Source: Brevundimonas terrae
GTDB lineage: Bacteria > Pseudomonadota > Alphaproteobacteria > Caulobacterales > Caulobacteraceae
Reading direction: 5' to 3'
Length of the DNA: 64,000 nucleotides
Assembly (NCBI RefSeq): GCF_011761985.1
Contig: NZ_JAASQT010000001.1
Coordinates: 744,001-808,000, forward strand
Made by a program: the position numbers and the translations under genes. A model generated the notes under the pieces. It was not told where the DNA came from and did not search any database. It was given only the letters and a program-made list of their open reading frames with translations. Positions 1 through 9,486 of the stretch are shown in pieces. Positions within the stretch are counted from its first letter, which is position 1, and each line of letters opens with the position of its first letter.

Positions 1-1
1 C

Positions 2-802
2 TGCACCGCGCCCTTTATGGCTCTGGCGTTAGGGGCGGCCTTGGTGATGCCATGGCCCTTGGCACTTCTGGTGTTTGTCATGCTGGGTCTGGGTCTGGCC
101 CTGCCCTATGTGCTGGTCAGCTTCTCTCCGCGCATCCTGTCGCGTCTGCCCAAGCCGGGCGCGTGGATGGAGACGTTCCGCAATCTTCTCGCCTTCCCGA
201 TGTATGGCGCGGCTCTGTGGCTGGCATGGGTGTTTGCCCGCCAGACGGGTGAAGCACTGGGTCTGCTGTTTGTGGCGGGGCTGTTGCTGGCTTTTACGCT
301 GTGGCTGTGTGGCCGGTACCAGTCGGGCGGGCGTCGCCTGATGCTGGCCGTGGCGATTGTGGCGGCGGTGATAACTGTGCCTGCCACCATCCTTGCCATG
401 AAGGCCCCGCCTGTCCTGAGCGCAGCAACAAATGATGATGGCGAGGCCCTGGCCTCGCAGCCATGGTCGAGCGCGGCGGTCGAAGCGGCCTTGGCCGAGG
501 GGCGTCCGGTACTGGTGAACTTTACCGCCGACTGGTGCGTGACCTGCAAGCTTAACGAACGGGCCGCTTTGTCCAGCGAAGGCACAGCCCGTGCAATGGC
601 CGATACCAATGCGGTCTATATGGTGGGCGACTGGACCAACCGTGATGATGCCATCACCAGAGAACTGGAACGCCATGGCCGCTCGGGCGTGCCGCTCTAT
701 CTGCTCTACACGCCGGGTGTGGCCGAACCGCGCATCCTGCCGCAGCTTTTGACCGAGGGACTTGTCGTCAAGGCTTTGTCGGAGGCGACCAAACAGGACT
801 GA
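2..802 (+). CDS. DsbD-family thiol:disulfide interchange protein, C-terminal part (5' end outside window)
   Basis: Partial gene: the reading frame is open to the window edge and already encodes CTAPFM, the second conserved cysteine motif of the DsbD transmembrane beta domain, so the true start lies upstream. About four hydrophobic segments follow, then an exported thioredoxin-like gamma domain with the CxxC motif ADWCVTCK (cysteine codons at 536-538 and 545-547). Members of this family carry electrons from cytoplasmic thioredoxin across the inner membrane to periplasmic thiol proteins. The lipoprotein redoxin gene starts 14 bases downstream on the same strand and is a plausible redox partner. 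DsbD or the related ScsB cannot be separated without the N-terminal part. Family assignment is firm. Confidence 0.88.
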   Translation, partial: CTAPFMALALGAALVMPWPLALLVFVMLGLGLALPYVLVSFSPRILSRLPKPGAWMETFRNLLAFPMYGAALWLAWVFARQTGEALGLLFVAGLLLAFTLWLCGRYQSGGRRLMLAVAIVAAVITVPATILAMKAPPVLSAATNDDGEALASQPWSSAAVEAALAEGRPVLVNFTADWCVTCKLNERAALSSEGTARAMADTNAVYMVGDWTNRDDAITRELERHGRSGVPLYLLYTPGVAEPRILPQLLTEGLVVKALSEATKQD

Positions 803-816
803 GAGGGAGGAAGACG

Positions 817-1491
817 ATGATGCGTAAACTGCTAATGGCTTCGGCCATGGTATTGATGCTGGCCGCGTGCCAGCAGGCGGAGAAAGCGGCGGCTCCGGCC
901 GAACAGGCGGCGGTTTCGACCGTGGCGGCTGTGGCGGGCCCCGGTGATATGGCGGCTGATTTCACGCTCGTCGATGCCGAAGGCGTCTCGCACAAGCTGT
1001 CGGATTATCGCGGCAAGACGGTGGTTCTGGAATGGACTAACGAGGGCTGCCCCTATGTGAAGAAGCACTATACGGGCGCCATGCAGGCCCTCCAGCGCGA
1101 GGCCACAGCCGACGGCGTGGTATGGCTGACCATCATCTCTTCGGCACCGGCCACTCAAGGCTATGTCGAGGGTGACGAGGCTAAGGCGTGGAAGGCCAAG
1201 CATAATGCCGCCTTTACGCATCTGCTGCTGGACCCGACCGGCGAGGTCGGCAAGCTGTATGACGCAAAGACCACGCCGGATATGCGCGTGATCGATGCCG
1301 AGGGGCGCCTGATCTTTGTCGGCGGTATCGATGACAAGCCCACAAGCAAGGTCGAGGACCTACAAGGGGCGACCAACTATGTGAAGGCCGCCCTTGCCGA
1401 TCACAAGGCGGGGCGTCCGGTCGCAACGACCTTTGCCCAGCCTTATGGTTGCGCCATCAAATATCCCGAAACGATCAAGGCCGCAGCCTAG
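817..1491 (+). CDS. Exported thioredoxin-fold redoxin, probable lipoprotein
   Basis: 224 residues. The N-terminus is a lipoprotein-type signal with lipobox LAAC (Cys18 would be lipidated), followed by an Ala-rich linker and a redoxin/AhpC-TSA-type thioredoxin fold. The active-site region reads NEGCPYVKKHY, with a single cysteine instead of CxxC, and a second conserved cysteine sits near the C-terminus in PYGCAIKYP. The family is common next to electron-donating membrane reductases and probably reduces peroxides or thiols in the periplasm; the substrate is unknown. A strong ribosome site (GGGAGGAAG) precedes tandem ATG codons at 817 and 820. It probably forms an operon with the DsbD-like gene before it. 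Confidence 0.82.
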   Translation: MMRKLLMASAMVLMLAACQQAEKAAAPAEQAAVSTVAAVAGPGDMAADFTLVDAEGVSHKLSDYRGKTVVLEWTNEGCPYVKKHYTGAMQALQREATADGVVWLTIISSAPATQGYVEGDEAKAWKAKHNAAFTHLLLDPTGEVGKLYDAKTTPDMRVIDAEGRLIFVGGIDDKPTSKVEDLQGATNYVKAALADHKAGRPVATTFAQPYGCAIKYPETIKAAA

Positions 1492-1515
1492 ATCATATCT
1501 GGCCTCGGCGTTTGC

Positions 1516-1995
1516 CTAGTGGGCAAGCGCCGGGGCCAGAATGACCTCGGCATTGTCGTTGAGAAGATAGGACAGCTCTTCGAGAGCCATCTTGCGAGCC
1601 GCACCGGGCGCGGCCTCTTCCAGTTGGGCCAGCTTCTTGGGCATGTCCTCGGCGATACCGCGCATGATGCAGGTCAGATCACTGTCCGTGCCGCGCTCTT
1701 TCAGCGTCAGATGGCCGTTCATATCGGCCACAGCCAGAGCCTCGATCCGGCTCTTGAAGGCGGCAAAGGCGGGCATGTACACGAAATGCGCGTCGGCCAG
1801 ACTATCGGCCCCCATCCAGCCGTCAGTAATGGCTTTCAGGCTCTGGGATTCCTGCACCAGAGCGGCAAAGGCTGGCTCGGAAGACAGGGTCGAAACGGCG
1901 GCGGGTGCCTGTACGGCAACGACGTCCGGCAGGGCGCTGGCTGCTGGGTCAGACGCGAAAAACAGGGCTGCGGCGACGGCTAGATTGCAGGACAT
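1516..1995 (-). CDS. Small secreted protein of unknown function
   Basis: 159 residues. I start it at the ATG at 1993-1995 because the protein then begins with a hydrophobic signal-peptide-like segment (about residues 1-21, ending ASA). The open frame continues upstream, but that part overlaps pgi on the other strand and has low-complexity Ser/Arg composition. The mature part is largely alpha-helical and acidic, with one cysteine (TCIM) and no motif I recognise. It is divergent from pgi and convergent with the redoxin gene. No clear Shine-Dalgarno sequence is visible. Function cannot be inferred. Confidence 0.6.
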   Translation of the reverse strand: MSCNLAVAAALFFASDPAASALPDVVAVQAPAAVSTLSSEPAFAALVQESQSLKAITDGWMGADSLADAHFVYMPAFAAFKSRIEALAVADMNGHLTLKERGTDSDLTCIMRGIAEDMPKKLAQLEEAAPGAARKMALEELSYLLNDNAEVILAPALAH

Positions 1996-2104
1996 TTGAA
2001 ATTTCGATCCAAACTTCGAGAGAATACGATAGAAGCGTCTGCAAACTTCGGGCCGTCCATAGTGTCCGTTTTTGAATATTGCGGGTAATCGAGGACTGGA
2101 ACCT

Positions 2105-3730
2105 TTGGTTGAAACTGGAACGAGCCTTTTGGCGGATAACGCATGGGCGCAGTTACAGGCCGTGGCCGAACGCGACAAAGATGCGCTGATCGCCGAGCAG
2201 TTCACATTTGACCCGCAACGCCTCGAACGTCTGACCCTGACGGCGGCGGGCTTATATATTGATCTGTCTAAACAAAGCTGGACACAGCAAGGGCTTGCAG
2301 CCGCGCTGGAACTGGCGCGGGCGCGCAAGGTCGAGGCCTGCCGCGAAGCCCTGTTTGCGGGACAGGCGGTCAATACCACCGAGGGGCGGGCCGTCCTTCA
2401 TCCGGCCTTGCGGGCCTCGCCGCAAAAACAGTTCAGCGCCCTCGGAGAGCCGATTTCCGAAGGCGTAATGGCCCAGCGCGAGGCGCTGAAAGCGTTCGCG
2501 ACGGGGGTGCGAAATGGCACAATCACCGGCGCAACGGGCAAGCCCTTCAATGCGGTGGTTCATATTGGCATTGGCGGCTCGGACCTTGGTCCGCGCGTGG
2601 TGTGGGAAGGTCTGCGCCCGCGCCAACCGGAGTTTCTGGTGCGCTTTGTCGCCAATATTGATCCGGCTGACCGTCAGGAAGCGCTGGCGGGGTTGGATCC
2701 TGAGACCACGCTGGTCATCATCGTCTCCAAGACCTTTACCACACTGGAAACCCTGGCCAATGCCGAGGCGGTGCGCGAATGGCTGGCGCGGGAACTGCCC
2801 GCAGGTGCCGATATTGCCCGCCAGATTGTCGGCGTAACGGCCAGACCGCAAAAGGCCGAGGCCTTTGGGTGCAGCCGGACGTTTTCATTCTGTGACTGGG
2901 TGGGCGGGCGTTTCTCGCTGTGGTCGCCGGTCAGTCTTTCATGTGCCATCGGGCTGGGCTGGGAGGTGTTCGAGCAGCTTCTGGCGGGCGCCGAGGCCAT
3001 GGATGAACATTTCGTCGAGGCTCCGCTCGAGAAAAACGCGCCGGTGCTGATGGCGCTGGCCCAGATTTATAATGTGGACGGCTTGGGCCGGACGGCGCGC
3101 TCGGTCGCGCCCTATGCCTATGTGCTGCGCCGTTTTCCGGCCTATCTGCAGCAACTGGAAATGGAATCCAACGGCAAGCGCGTGACCCGCACGGGCCAGC
3201 CGATCGAGCGGATGACCTGTCCGGTGGTGTTCGGCGAGGTCGGCTCCAATGGCCAGCACGCTTTCTTCCAGCAACTGCATCAGGGACCGCATGTGGTCCC
3301 GACCGAGTTTATCATCGTGCGCCAGACCCATGATGACGGGGCCGAGCAACAGCTATGGGCCAATGCGCTGGCCCAGTCGCGTGCGCTGATGGTCGGTCAG
3401 TCCGAAGAGGCCGCCCGCGATGAAATGCTGGCGGCGGGCTATAATGAAGCCGATGCAGTGCGGCTGGCCCCGCACAAGACCTTCCCCGGCAACCGCCCCT
3501 CGACCGCGATTGTTCTGGATCGGGTGACACCGCATACGCTCGGCGCGCTGATTGCGCTGTTCGAGCACAAAACCTTTGTTGAAGGCGTGCTGTGGGACAT
3601 TAACAGCTTTGACCAGTGGGGCGTCGAACTGGGCAAGTCGGTGGCCCGTTCGGTCATGTCGGCAGCCTCGGGCCAGAAAGAAGATCTGGACCCCTCGACC
3701 GAGGCCCTATTGGACCATCTGGTCCGATAA
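2105..3730 (+). CDS. pgi: Glucose-6-phosphate isomerase
   Basis: Interconverts glucose 6-phosphate and fructose 6-phosphate in the cytoplasm, serving glycolysis/Entner-Doudoroff recycling and gluconeogenesis. Family landmarks occur in order: HIGIGGSDLGPR, IVSKTFTTLET, the signature VGGRFSLWSPVS, the catalytic-loop Glu in GEVGSNGQHAF, and HKTFPGNRPS near the C-terminus. The length, about 541 residues, is normal. There is no suitable ATG. I chose TTG at 2105, with GAGGA at 2091-2095 as ribosome site; TTG at 2129 (giving MADNAWAQ) and TTG at 2072 are alternatives. A hairpin terminator follows. Confidence 0.93.
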   Translation: MVETGTSLLADNAWAQLQAVAERDKDALIAEQFTFDPQRLERLTLTAAGLYIDLSKQSWTQQGLAAALELARARKVEACREALFAGQAVNTTEGRAVLHPALRASPQKQFSALGEPISEGVMAQREALKAFATGVRNGTITGATGKPFNAVVHIGIGGSDLGPRVVWEGLRPRQPEFLVRFVANIDPADRQEALAGLDPETTLVIIVSKTFTTLETLANAEAVREWLARELPAGADIARQIVGVTARPQKAEAFGCSRTFSFCDWVGGRFSLWSPVSLSCAIGLGWEVFEQLLAGAEAMDEHFVEAPLEKNAPVLMALAQIYNVDGLGRTARSVAPYAYVLRRFPAYLQQLEMESNGKRVTRTGQPIERMTCPVVFGEVGSNGQHAFFQQLHQGPHVVPTEFIIVRQTHDDGAEQQLWANALAQSRALMVGQSEEAARDEMLAAGYNEADAVRLAPHKTFPGNRPSTAIVLDRVTPHTLGALIALFEHKTFVEGVLWDINSFDQWGVELGKSVARSVMSAASGQKEDLDPSTEALLDHLVR

Positions 3731-3743
3731 GACGGCAAAATAA

Positions 3744-3771
3744 AAGGGCCCGACTTTGCGGTCGGGCCCTT
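3744..3771 (-). terminator. Bidirectional hairpin between pgi and the glycine-zipper gene
   Basis: A perfect 11-bp inverted repeat (AAGGGCCCGAC, six-base loop, GTCGGGCCCTT). Read on the minus strand it is followed by TTATTTTG, so it best terminates the glycine-zipper gene. It also lies 13 bases past the pgi stop codon. Confidence 0.8.
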
Positions 3772-3802
3772 CAGGGAACATCGCTGGTCCGGCGGGGACC
3801 TT

Positions 3803-4234
3803 TTACCAGCGACGGTCGTAGCGGTAATCGCGGTCACGACGGTCGTGGCGGCCATTATTGTAATAGCGGTGGTCACGACGGTCATAGCGATCGCCATAGC
3901 GGTAATCGCGGCTGTTGATGCCGTGCTCGCGCTCCCAGTGTCCCTGGTTACGATAGCAGCGGCCACCGCGGTAATAGTTGCAGTCGCGGTCATTGTCGGA
4001 CGAGGCGACACCGACGGCAGCACCGGCAAGGGCACCACCGGCGACATAGCGGCCGTCACCATTACCGATAATGGCACCGGCCAGACCGCCGACCACTGCG
4101 CCGATTACCGCATCCTTGCCGGAGTCATTGCGATCACGGTCGTGATAGCGTTGGGCAGAGGCGGGCGAAGCCATCAGGGTCAGGGCAAGAGCCGGGGCGA
4201 TTGCAGCGACGCCGATTTTGGACAGGGTCTTCAT
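3803..4234 (-). CDS. Exported glycine-zipper protein with Arg/Asp/Tyr-rich tail
   Basis: 143 residues. The start is the ATG at 4232-4234, preceded by GAGAGGAG seven bases upstream. An N-terminal signal peptide ends near ASAQ. A glycine-zipper two-helix hairpin (about residues 40-75, VIGAVVGGLAGAIIG then AGGALAGAAVG) follows, as in 17-kDa/SlyB-like and Rick_17kDa-type envelope proteins. Two cysteines (DCNYY, GRCYR) come next, and the last 45 residues consist almost entirely of Arg, Asp, Tyr, His and Gly. Such proteins insert in or associate with the outer membrane or cell wall; the exact role is unknown. The tail is low-complexity and probably disordered. Confidence 0.75.
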   Translation of the reverse strand: MKTLSKIGVAAIAPALALTLMASPASAQRYHDRDRNDSGKDAVIGAVVGGLAGAIIGNGDGRYVAGGALAGAAVGVASSDNDRDCNYYRGGRCYRNQGHWEREHGINSRDYRYGDRYDRRDHRYYNNGRHDRRDRDYRYDRRW

Positions 4235-4395
4235 GTGCTGGCTCCTCTCAGGGCCGGTGTTTGAACTCTGAGGATGGTTATATCTGACGCTATCTGAACA
4301 AGCCCAGCGGCCTTTGTTCATTTTCGCTTCATGTTGCGGCCCGCGATAACGGGCGGGGCGGGAAAAACTGTCTTGGAAATTTCGTTGGCCTGCCC

Positions 4396-4458
4396 TTGAC
4401 CCTGAACGGGGGGCTGCCTAACTGCCCTACATTGGCACTCGAGGGGACGGACTGCTAA
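4396..4458 (+). promoter_or_regulatory. groESL control region: CIRCE operator (4432-4458) with candidate promoter
   Basis: Seen: TTGGCACTC, nine bases, GACTGCTAA at 4432-4458. This matches the CIRCE consensus TTAGCACTC-N9-GAGTGCTAA with one mismatch in each arm. Known: CIRCE binds the repressor HrcA and controls groESL in Caulobacter and many other bacteria. TTGACC at 4396-4401 is a possible -35 with a weak -10 (TAACTG, 17-bp spacing); a CCCTACAT box at 4425-4432 could be a heat-shock sigma -10, but I see no well-spaced -35 for it. CIRCE is confident; the promoter boxes are not. Confidence 0.8.
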
Positions 4459-4507
4459 GGCCGTTGCCTCAAGGGCTCACACGATAATCTATACCGGAGA
4501 TCATCTG

Positions 4508-4795
4508 ATGGCGTTTCGTCCGCTTGGCGACCGCGTGCTGGTAAAGCGCGTTGAAGAAGCAACCACCACCAAGGGCGGGATCATCATCCCCGATACGGCC
4601 AAGGAAAAGCCGCAAGAAGGCGAAGTGATCGCTGTGGGTTCGGGCATCCGTGACGAAGACGGCAAGTTTGTCGCTCTGGACGTCAATATCGGCGACCGTA
4701 TCCTGTTCGGCAAATGGTCGGGCACCGAAGTGAAGATCGAGGGCGAAGACCTGATCATCATGAAGGAATCGGACATCCTGGGCGTGCTCTCGTAA
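4508..4795 (+). CDS. groES: Co-chaperonin GroES
   Basis: 95 residues, normal length. It forms the heptameric lid of the GroEL folding chamber in the cytoplasm. The N-terminus [14 protein letters not shown], the mobile loop region [22 protein letters not shown] and the C-terminal [11 protein letters not shown] are typical. It lies directly downstream of a CIRCE operator and 55 bases upstream of groEL, so heat-shock and HrcA control of the pair is expected. Ribosome site CCGGAGA precedes the ATG. Confidence 0.97.
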   Translation: MAFRPLGDRVLVKRVEEATTTKGGIIIPDTAKEKPQEGEVIAVGSGIRDEDGKFVALDVNIGDRILFGKWSGTEVKIEGEDLIIMKESDILGVLS

Positions 4796-4835
4796 GCACC
4801 GGTTGTCTTCTGAATTCCTGAATAATAACATTTAG

Positions 4836-6497
<1,662 letters not shown>

Positions 6498-6522
6498 GTC
6501 CGTTTCATCCGAAACCTTTGGG

Positions 6523-6557
6523 AAGGGCGGGATCGAAAGGTCCCGCCCTTTCTTTTT
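6523..6557 (+). terminator. Rho-independent terminator of groESL
   Basis: Ten-bp stem (AAGGGCGGGA / TCCCGCCCTT) with an eight-base loop, followed by TCTTTTT. It sits 26 bases after the groEL stop and just before the stop of the convergent LysR gene. Confidence 0.9.
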
Positions 6558-6562
6558 GTGGT

Positions 6563-7504
6563 CTAGCCGATGGTGCCGACGGTTTGGCCACTTAGGCGGC
6601 AGGCCTCGATATTTGAGGCATCGCTGCGGGCCATATCCAGCATCCAGTCACGGAAGCGGGCAATCTTGGGCAGGTTGCGGCGTTCCTTGGGGTAGCAGAG
6701 CCAATAGCCGCCCCCCAACGCGATGTTGGCGTCAAACAGACGTACCAGATGGCCGTTTCTGATCTCGCGGTCATAGAAGACCGGATTGCCAAGGGCGACG
6801 CCCTGACCCGCCATCGCGGTGGCCACCTCCATGGCCTGATTTTCACTGATCACACGCGGCGGAGGTGTTTCGCTATCATCGGCCATGCCGACGCGGGCAA
6901 ACCATTCTGCCCATTCTTGCGGCAGTCCGACCAGCGGGGCCGATTTCAGATCGGCGGGGGTGCGGATATCCAGACTGGCCTGAAGTTCGGGGCTACACAG
7001 AGGGGTAAACAGGGCCGGAATGAGAAACCGGCTTTCCAGCCCCGGCCACTGGCCCGAGCCGAACCGCAAACCGATATCCGTGCCATGACCCGAAAAGTCG
7101 GACAGGCCATTATCGACATCGATTTTTACGGCCAGATCGGGATTGGCCAACTGGAACATGCCTATGCGCGTGGCCAGCCACTGAGTCGCCAGCGTCTGTA
7201 GGGTGGTAATGCCCAGAACCGACTGGTCCTGTTCCATCACATCATTGATCGCCCGCCGCATAAGGTTCAGGGCTTCGCTGGATGCCGAGGCCAGTCTTTG
7301 GCCTTCCAGTGTCAGGGCGATGCGTCGCGTTTCGCGCACGAACAGGGCGACCCCCAAACGTTGCTCCAGATCACGGATGCGCCAGCTGACGGCGGCCTGG
7401 GTCATGCCCAGAGCCTCTGCGGCGCGGGTGAAGCTGTTGAGGCGGGCCGTGGCCTCGAACACGCGGATAGCATCCAGCGGAATACGGGCGAGATTGTCTA
7501 TCAT
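6563..7504 (-). CDS. LysR-family transcriptional regulator, GcvA-like
   Basis: 313 residues. An N-terminal winged helix-turn-helix (about residues 8-67: LDAIRVFEATARLNSFTRAAEALGMTQAAVSWRIRDLE) is followed by a periplasmic-binding-protein-like effector domain (about 95-300). Among LysR proteins the sequence resembles the GcvA/AmpR/VtlR group. The gene is divergent from a 46-residue ORF starting at 7593, with 88 bases between them; by the usual LysR arrangement it may regulate that gene and itself. The effector is unknown. Start chosen at the ATG at 7502-7504. Confidence 0.88.
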   Translation of the reverse strand: MIDNLARIPLDAIRVFEATARLNSFTRAAEALGMTQAAVSWRIRDLEQRLGVALFVRETRRIALTLEGQRLASASSEALNLMRRAINDVMEQDQSVLGITTLQTLATQWLATRIGMFQLANPDLAVKIDVDNGLSDFSGHGTDIGLRFGSGQWPGLESRFLIPALFTPLCSPELQASLDIRTPADLKSAPLVGLPQEWAEWFARVGMADDSETPPPRVISENQAMEVATAMAGQGVALGNPVFYDREIRNGHLVRLFDANIALGGGYWLCYPKERRNLPKIARFRDWMLDMARSDASNIEACRLSGQTVGTIG

Positions 7505-7592
7505 AAGTACACCTTATGCATGTTCGCAGAGTCTCGTTTGCTATGAAATGCCGCGTTTGCCAATAATATCTTATCTGAAAGGAGATCGAACC
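7505..7592. promoter_or_regulatory. Divergent intergenic region, LysR gene / small ORF
   Basis: 88 bases, AT-rich relative to the surroundings, separating two divergent starts. It holds a palindromic ATGCAT at 7516-7521, two TTTGC repeats (7537-7541 and 7556-7560), and an AATAATAT stretch at 7562-7569 that could be a -10 for the small gene. A very good ribosome site (AAAGGAGA) ends at 7584. A LysR operator (T-N11-A with dyad symmetry) is expected here, but I cannot single one out. Confidence 0.4.
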
Positions 7593-7733
7593 ATGGAAGA
7601 AGCGCACCGCACACATAAGGAACCCGCATGGGGCTGGATTTCTGTTCTGCTGGCCCATTGGGCCACGAAAGAAAAACTGGCCGCCAAGCCGCGCCTGACC
7701 GCGACACGACGCCGCGTCTTTACAAGGGCTTAG
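7593..7733 (+). CDS. 46-residue protein of unknown function, possible LysR target
   Basis: ATG at 7593 preceded by AAAGGAGATCGAACC, a near-ideal ribosome site at ideal spacing. The product is basic, with a short hydrophobic core (WGWISVLLAHWA) and an Arg/Lys-rich C-terminus. I do not recognise the family. The layout, a GcvA-like LysR gene divergent from a tiny ORF, resembles VtlR-type regulators of Rhizobiales, which control small proteins, but those targets are DUF1127 proteins and this sequence is not clearly one. A terminator is not evident before the peptidase gene at 7801, which may be co-transcribed. Confidence 0.55.
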   Translation: MEEAHRTHKEPAWGWISVLLAHWATKEKLAAKPRLTATRRRVFTRA

Positions 7734-7800
7734 GCACAGGCTTGCCCTCACGGACCGCAGCACCCCATAAGGGCGGATTGCAATTGAGGGGCGTGGGCCA

Positions 7801-9435
7801 GTGCATCAACATATTCAAAAATATTCCATGGCGGTTGCGGCCGTTCTCGTCGCAACAGGGCTGACCGTTGCCCTTCCGGCCGAGGCCCAGTCCCGCCGTG
7901 CGCCCGCCGCCAGCGCCCCTGTGGCCGCATCTTCTGGCGCACCGGCCCGCTATAGCGCCGTCCGTGATGTAAACTTTGCCCAGACCATGCCGTCGGCCTT
8001 GGGCACGCTGGTCCTGTTCGTGTCGGGCGAAGACGATCTGGCCGCGCGCGGTCTGGATGCCGCCACGGTTGATGCCATCAAGACCGGCCTGACGGGCGCC
8101 CGTTATACCTATGGTGCCCGCAAGAATATCAGCCTGTACGGCGTGGCCGGGTGGGACCGCATCTATGTGCAAGGTCTGTCCGCAAACGCCACGGGCGCAG
8201 ACATGCAGACCGCCGGCACGATTGCAGGCCGCGCCCTGATGTCGGACCCTGCGACCCTGACCGTCGCGGCCAAGGGCCAGTCCAACGACACGGTTTCGGA
8301 AATCGTCACGGGGCTGGGTATCGGCCAGTATCGCGTTGATTTCTACAACACCACGGCAAGCCGTCCGGTCACGGGTGCCGTCACTGTCATCACCGACAGC
8401 GCCGAGGCGCAGAGCCATTATCGCGGTCGCGGTGCGGCGATTGTCGAGGCGATGAACTGGACCCGCAACATCTCCAACGAACCGGCCAATGTCGTTTATC
8501 CCGACGTGTTTGCCGCGCGCACTCGCGAAGCCTTTGCCGGTATTCCGGGGGTGACCATCGAGGTGCTGGACGGTGCCGCTATGGAACGTCTGGGCATGGG
8601 CGCCATTCTGGGCGTTGGTCGCGGTTCGGTGCGTCCGCCCGCGATCGTGGCCGTGCGCTATCGCGGTGTGCAATCCGATGCGCCGGTGGCACTGGTCGGC
8701 AAGGGCATTACCTTTGACTCCGGCGGCATCTCCATCAAGCCCAGCGCCAATATGGGCAATATGAAGATGGATATGTCGGGTGCTGCGGGCGTGGTCGGGG
8801 CCGTGCTGGCACTGGCCAAGGCCGGTGCGCCGGTGGACGTGGTGGCCGTCGCCGCCGTAGCCGAGAACATGCCGGACGGTAATGCGATCCGCCCCGGTGA
8901 CGTGCTGACCGCCATGAACGGCAAGACCATCGAAATCGGCTCGACCGATGCCGAGGGCCGTCTGGTTCTGGCCGATGCGGTTGCGTGGGCCGACACCACC
9001 TATAACCCGTCGGCCATCATCGACGTGGCGACGCTGACGGGCTCTGTCGGCGGGGCGCTTGGTCCGGACTATGCGGGTCTGTTCAGCCGCCATAATGCAC
9101 TGGCCGAACAGGTTGTGACGGCGGGCAAGGCTTCGGGTGAAACGGTTTGGCAACTGCCGATGAACCCTGCCTATGGCAGCCGTATTTCTTCGCCGATTGC
9201 TGATTATCGCAATGGTGGCGAGCCGGGACCGGGTGCCGGTCTGGGGGCCGAGTTCATCGGCGAGTTCGTGCGTCCTGAAACGCCTTGGGCGCATATCGAC
9301 ATGGCCAATGTCGCCTATGGCGGCGGCAATGATGTGAAGCCGGCAGGTTCGGCGGGCTGGTCGGTGCGTCTGCTGGAACAGTTCGTGCGCGACTTCCAGC
9401 CGGTGACCAAGGAAAAGGGCACTGGCGGCTACTAG
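7801..9435 (+). CDS. Exported M17 leucyl-aminopeptidase family protein
   Basis: 544 residues from a GTG start (GAGGGG upstream); the ATG at 7828 would also leave a signal peptide (AVAAVLVATGLTVALPAEA). The C-terminal half is the M17 catalytic domain. The metal ligands and catalytic residues are visible in GKGITFDSGG (Lys and Asp), KMDMSGAA (Asp) and STDAEGRLVL (Asp, Glu, Arg). The usual Asn of NTDAEGR is Ser here. M17 enzymes normally act in the cytoplasm as hexamers; an export signal implies peptide degradation in the periplasm or outside. The substrate is unknown. Confidence 0.85.
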   Translation: MHQHIQKYSMAVAAVLVATGLTVALPAEAQSRRAPAASAPVAASSGAPARYSAVRDVNFAQTMPSALGTLVLFVSGEDDLAARGLDAATVDAIKTGLTGARYTYGARKNISLYGVAGWDRIYVQGLSANATGADMQTAGTIAGRALMSDPATLTVAAKGQSNDTVSEIVTGLGIGQYRVDFYNTTASRPVTGAVTVITDSAEAQSHYRGRGAAIVEAMNWTRNISNEPANVVYPDVFAARTREAFAGIPGVTIEVLDGAAMERLGMGAILGVGRGSVRPPAIVAVRYRGVQSDAPVALVGKGITFDSGGISIKPSANMGNMKMDMSGAAGVVGAVLALAKAGAPVDVVAVAAVAENMPDGNAIRPGDVLTAMNGKTIEIGSTDAEGRLVLADAVAWADTTYNPSAIIDVATLTGSVGGALGPDYAGLFSRHNALAEQVVTAGKASGETVWQLPMNPAYGSRISSPIADYRNGGEPGPGAGLGAEFIGEFVRPETPWAHIDMANVAYGGGNDVKPAGSAGWSVRLLEQFVRDFQPVTKEKGTGGY

Positions 9436-9456
9436 GCTTCAGTACTCACAATAAAG

Positions 9457-9486
9457 AAGGCCTCCGGTTCTGCCGGAGGCCTTTTT
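9457..9486 (+). terminator. Terminator after the M17 peptidase, shared with the Gre-family gene
   Basis: Eleven-bp perfect stem AAGGCCTCCGG / CCGGAGGCCTT with a five-base loop, then TTT. It overlaps the stop codon of the convergent gene; the opposite strand reads CTTCTTTATT after the stem, so it can serve both. Confidence 0.85.

Noticed and set aside
1996..2379. N-terminal extension of the small secreted protein over the pgi start
   Set aside because: It would overlap pgi by over 270 bases, hides the signal peptide, and has Ser/Arg-rich shadow composition.
4235..4507. A heat-shock sigma-32 promoter for groESL
   Set aside because: CCCTACAT resembles a -10, but no CTTGAA-like -35 is found at 13-17 bp spacing, so it is only mentioned with the CIRCE entry.
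7720..9294. A 524-codon minus-strand frame opposite the M17 peptidase
   Set aside because: Shadow of the peptidase gene; composition without protein-like hydrophobic pattern.
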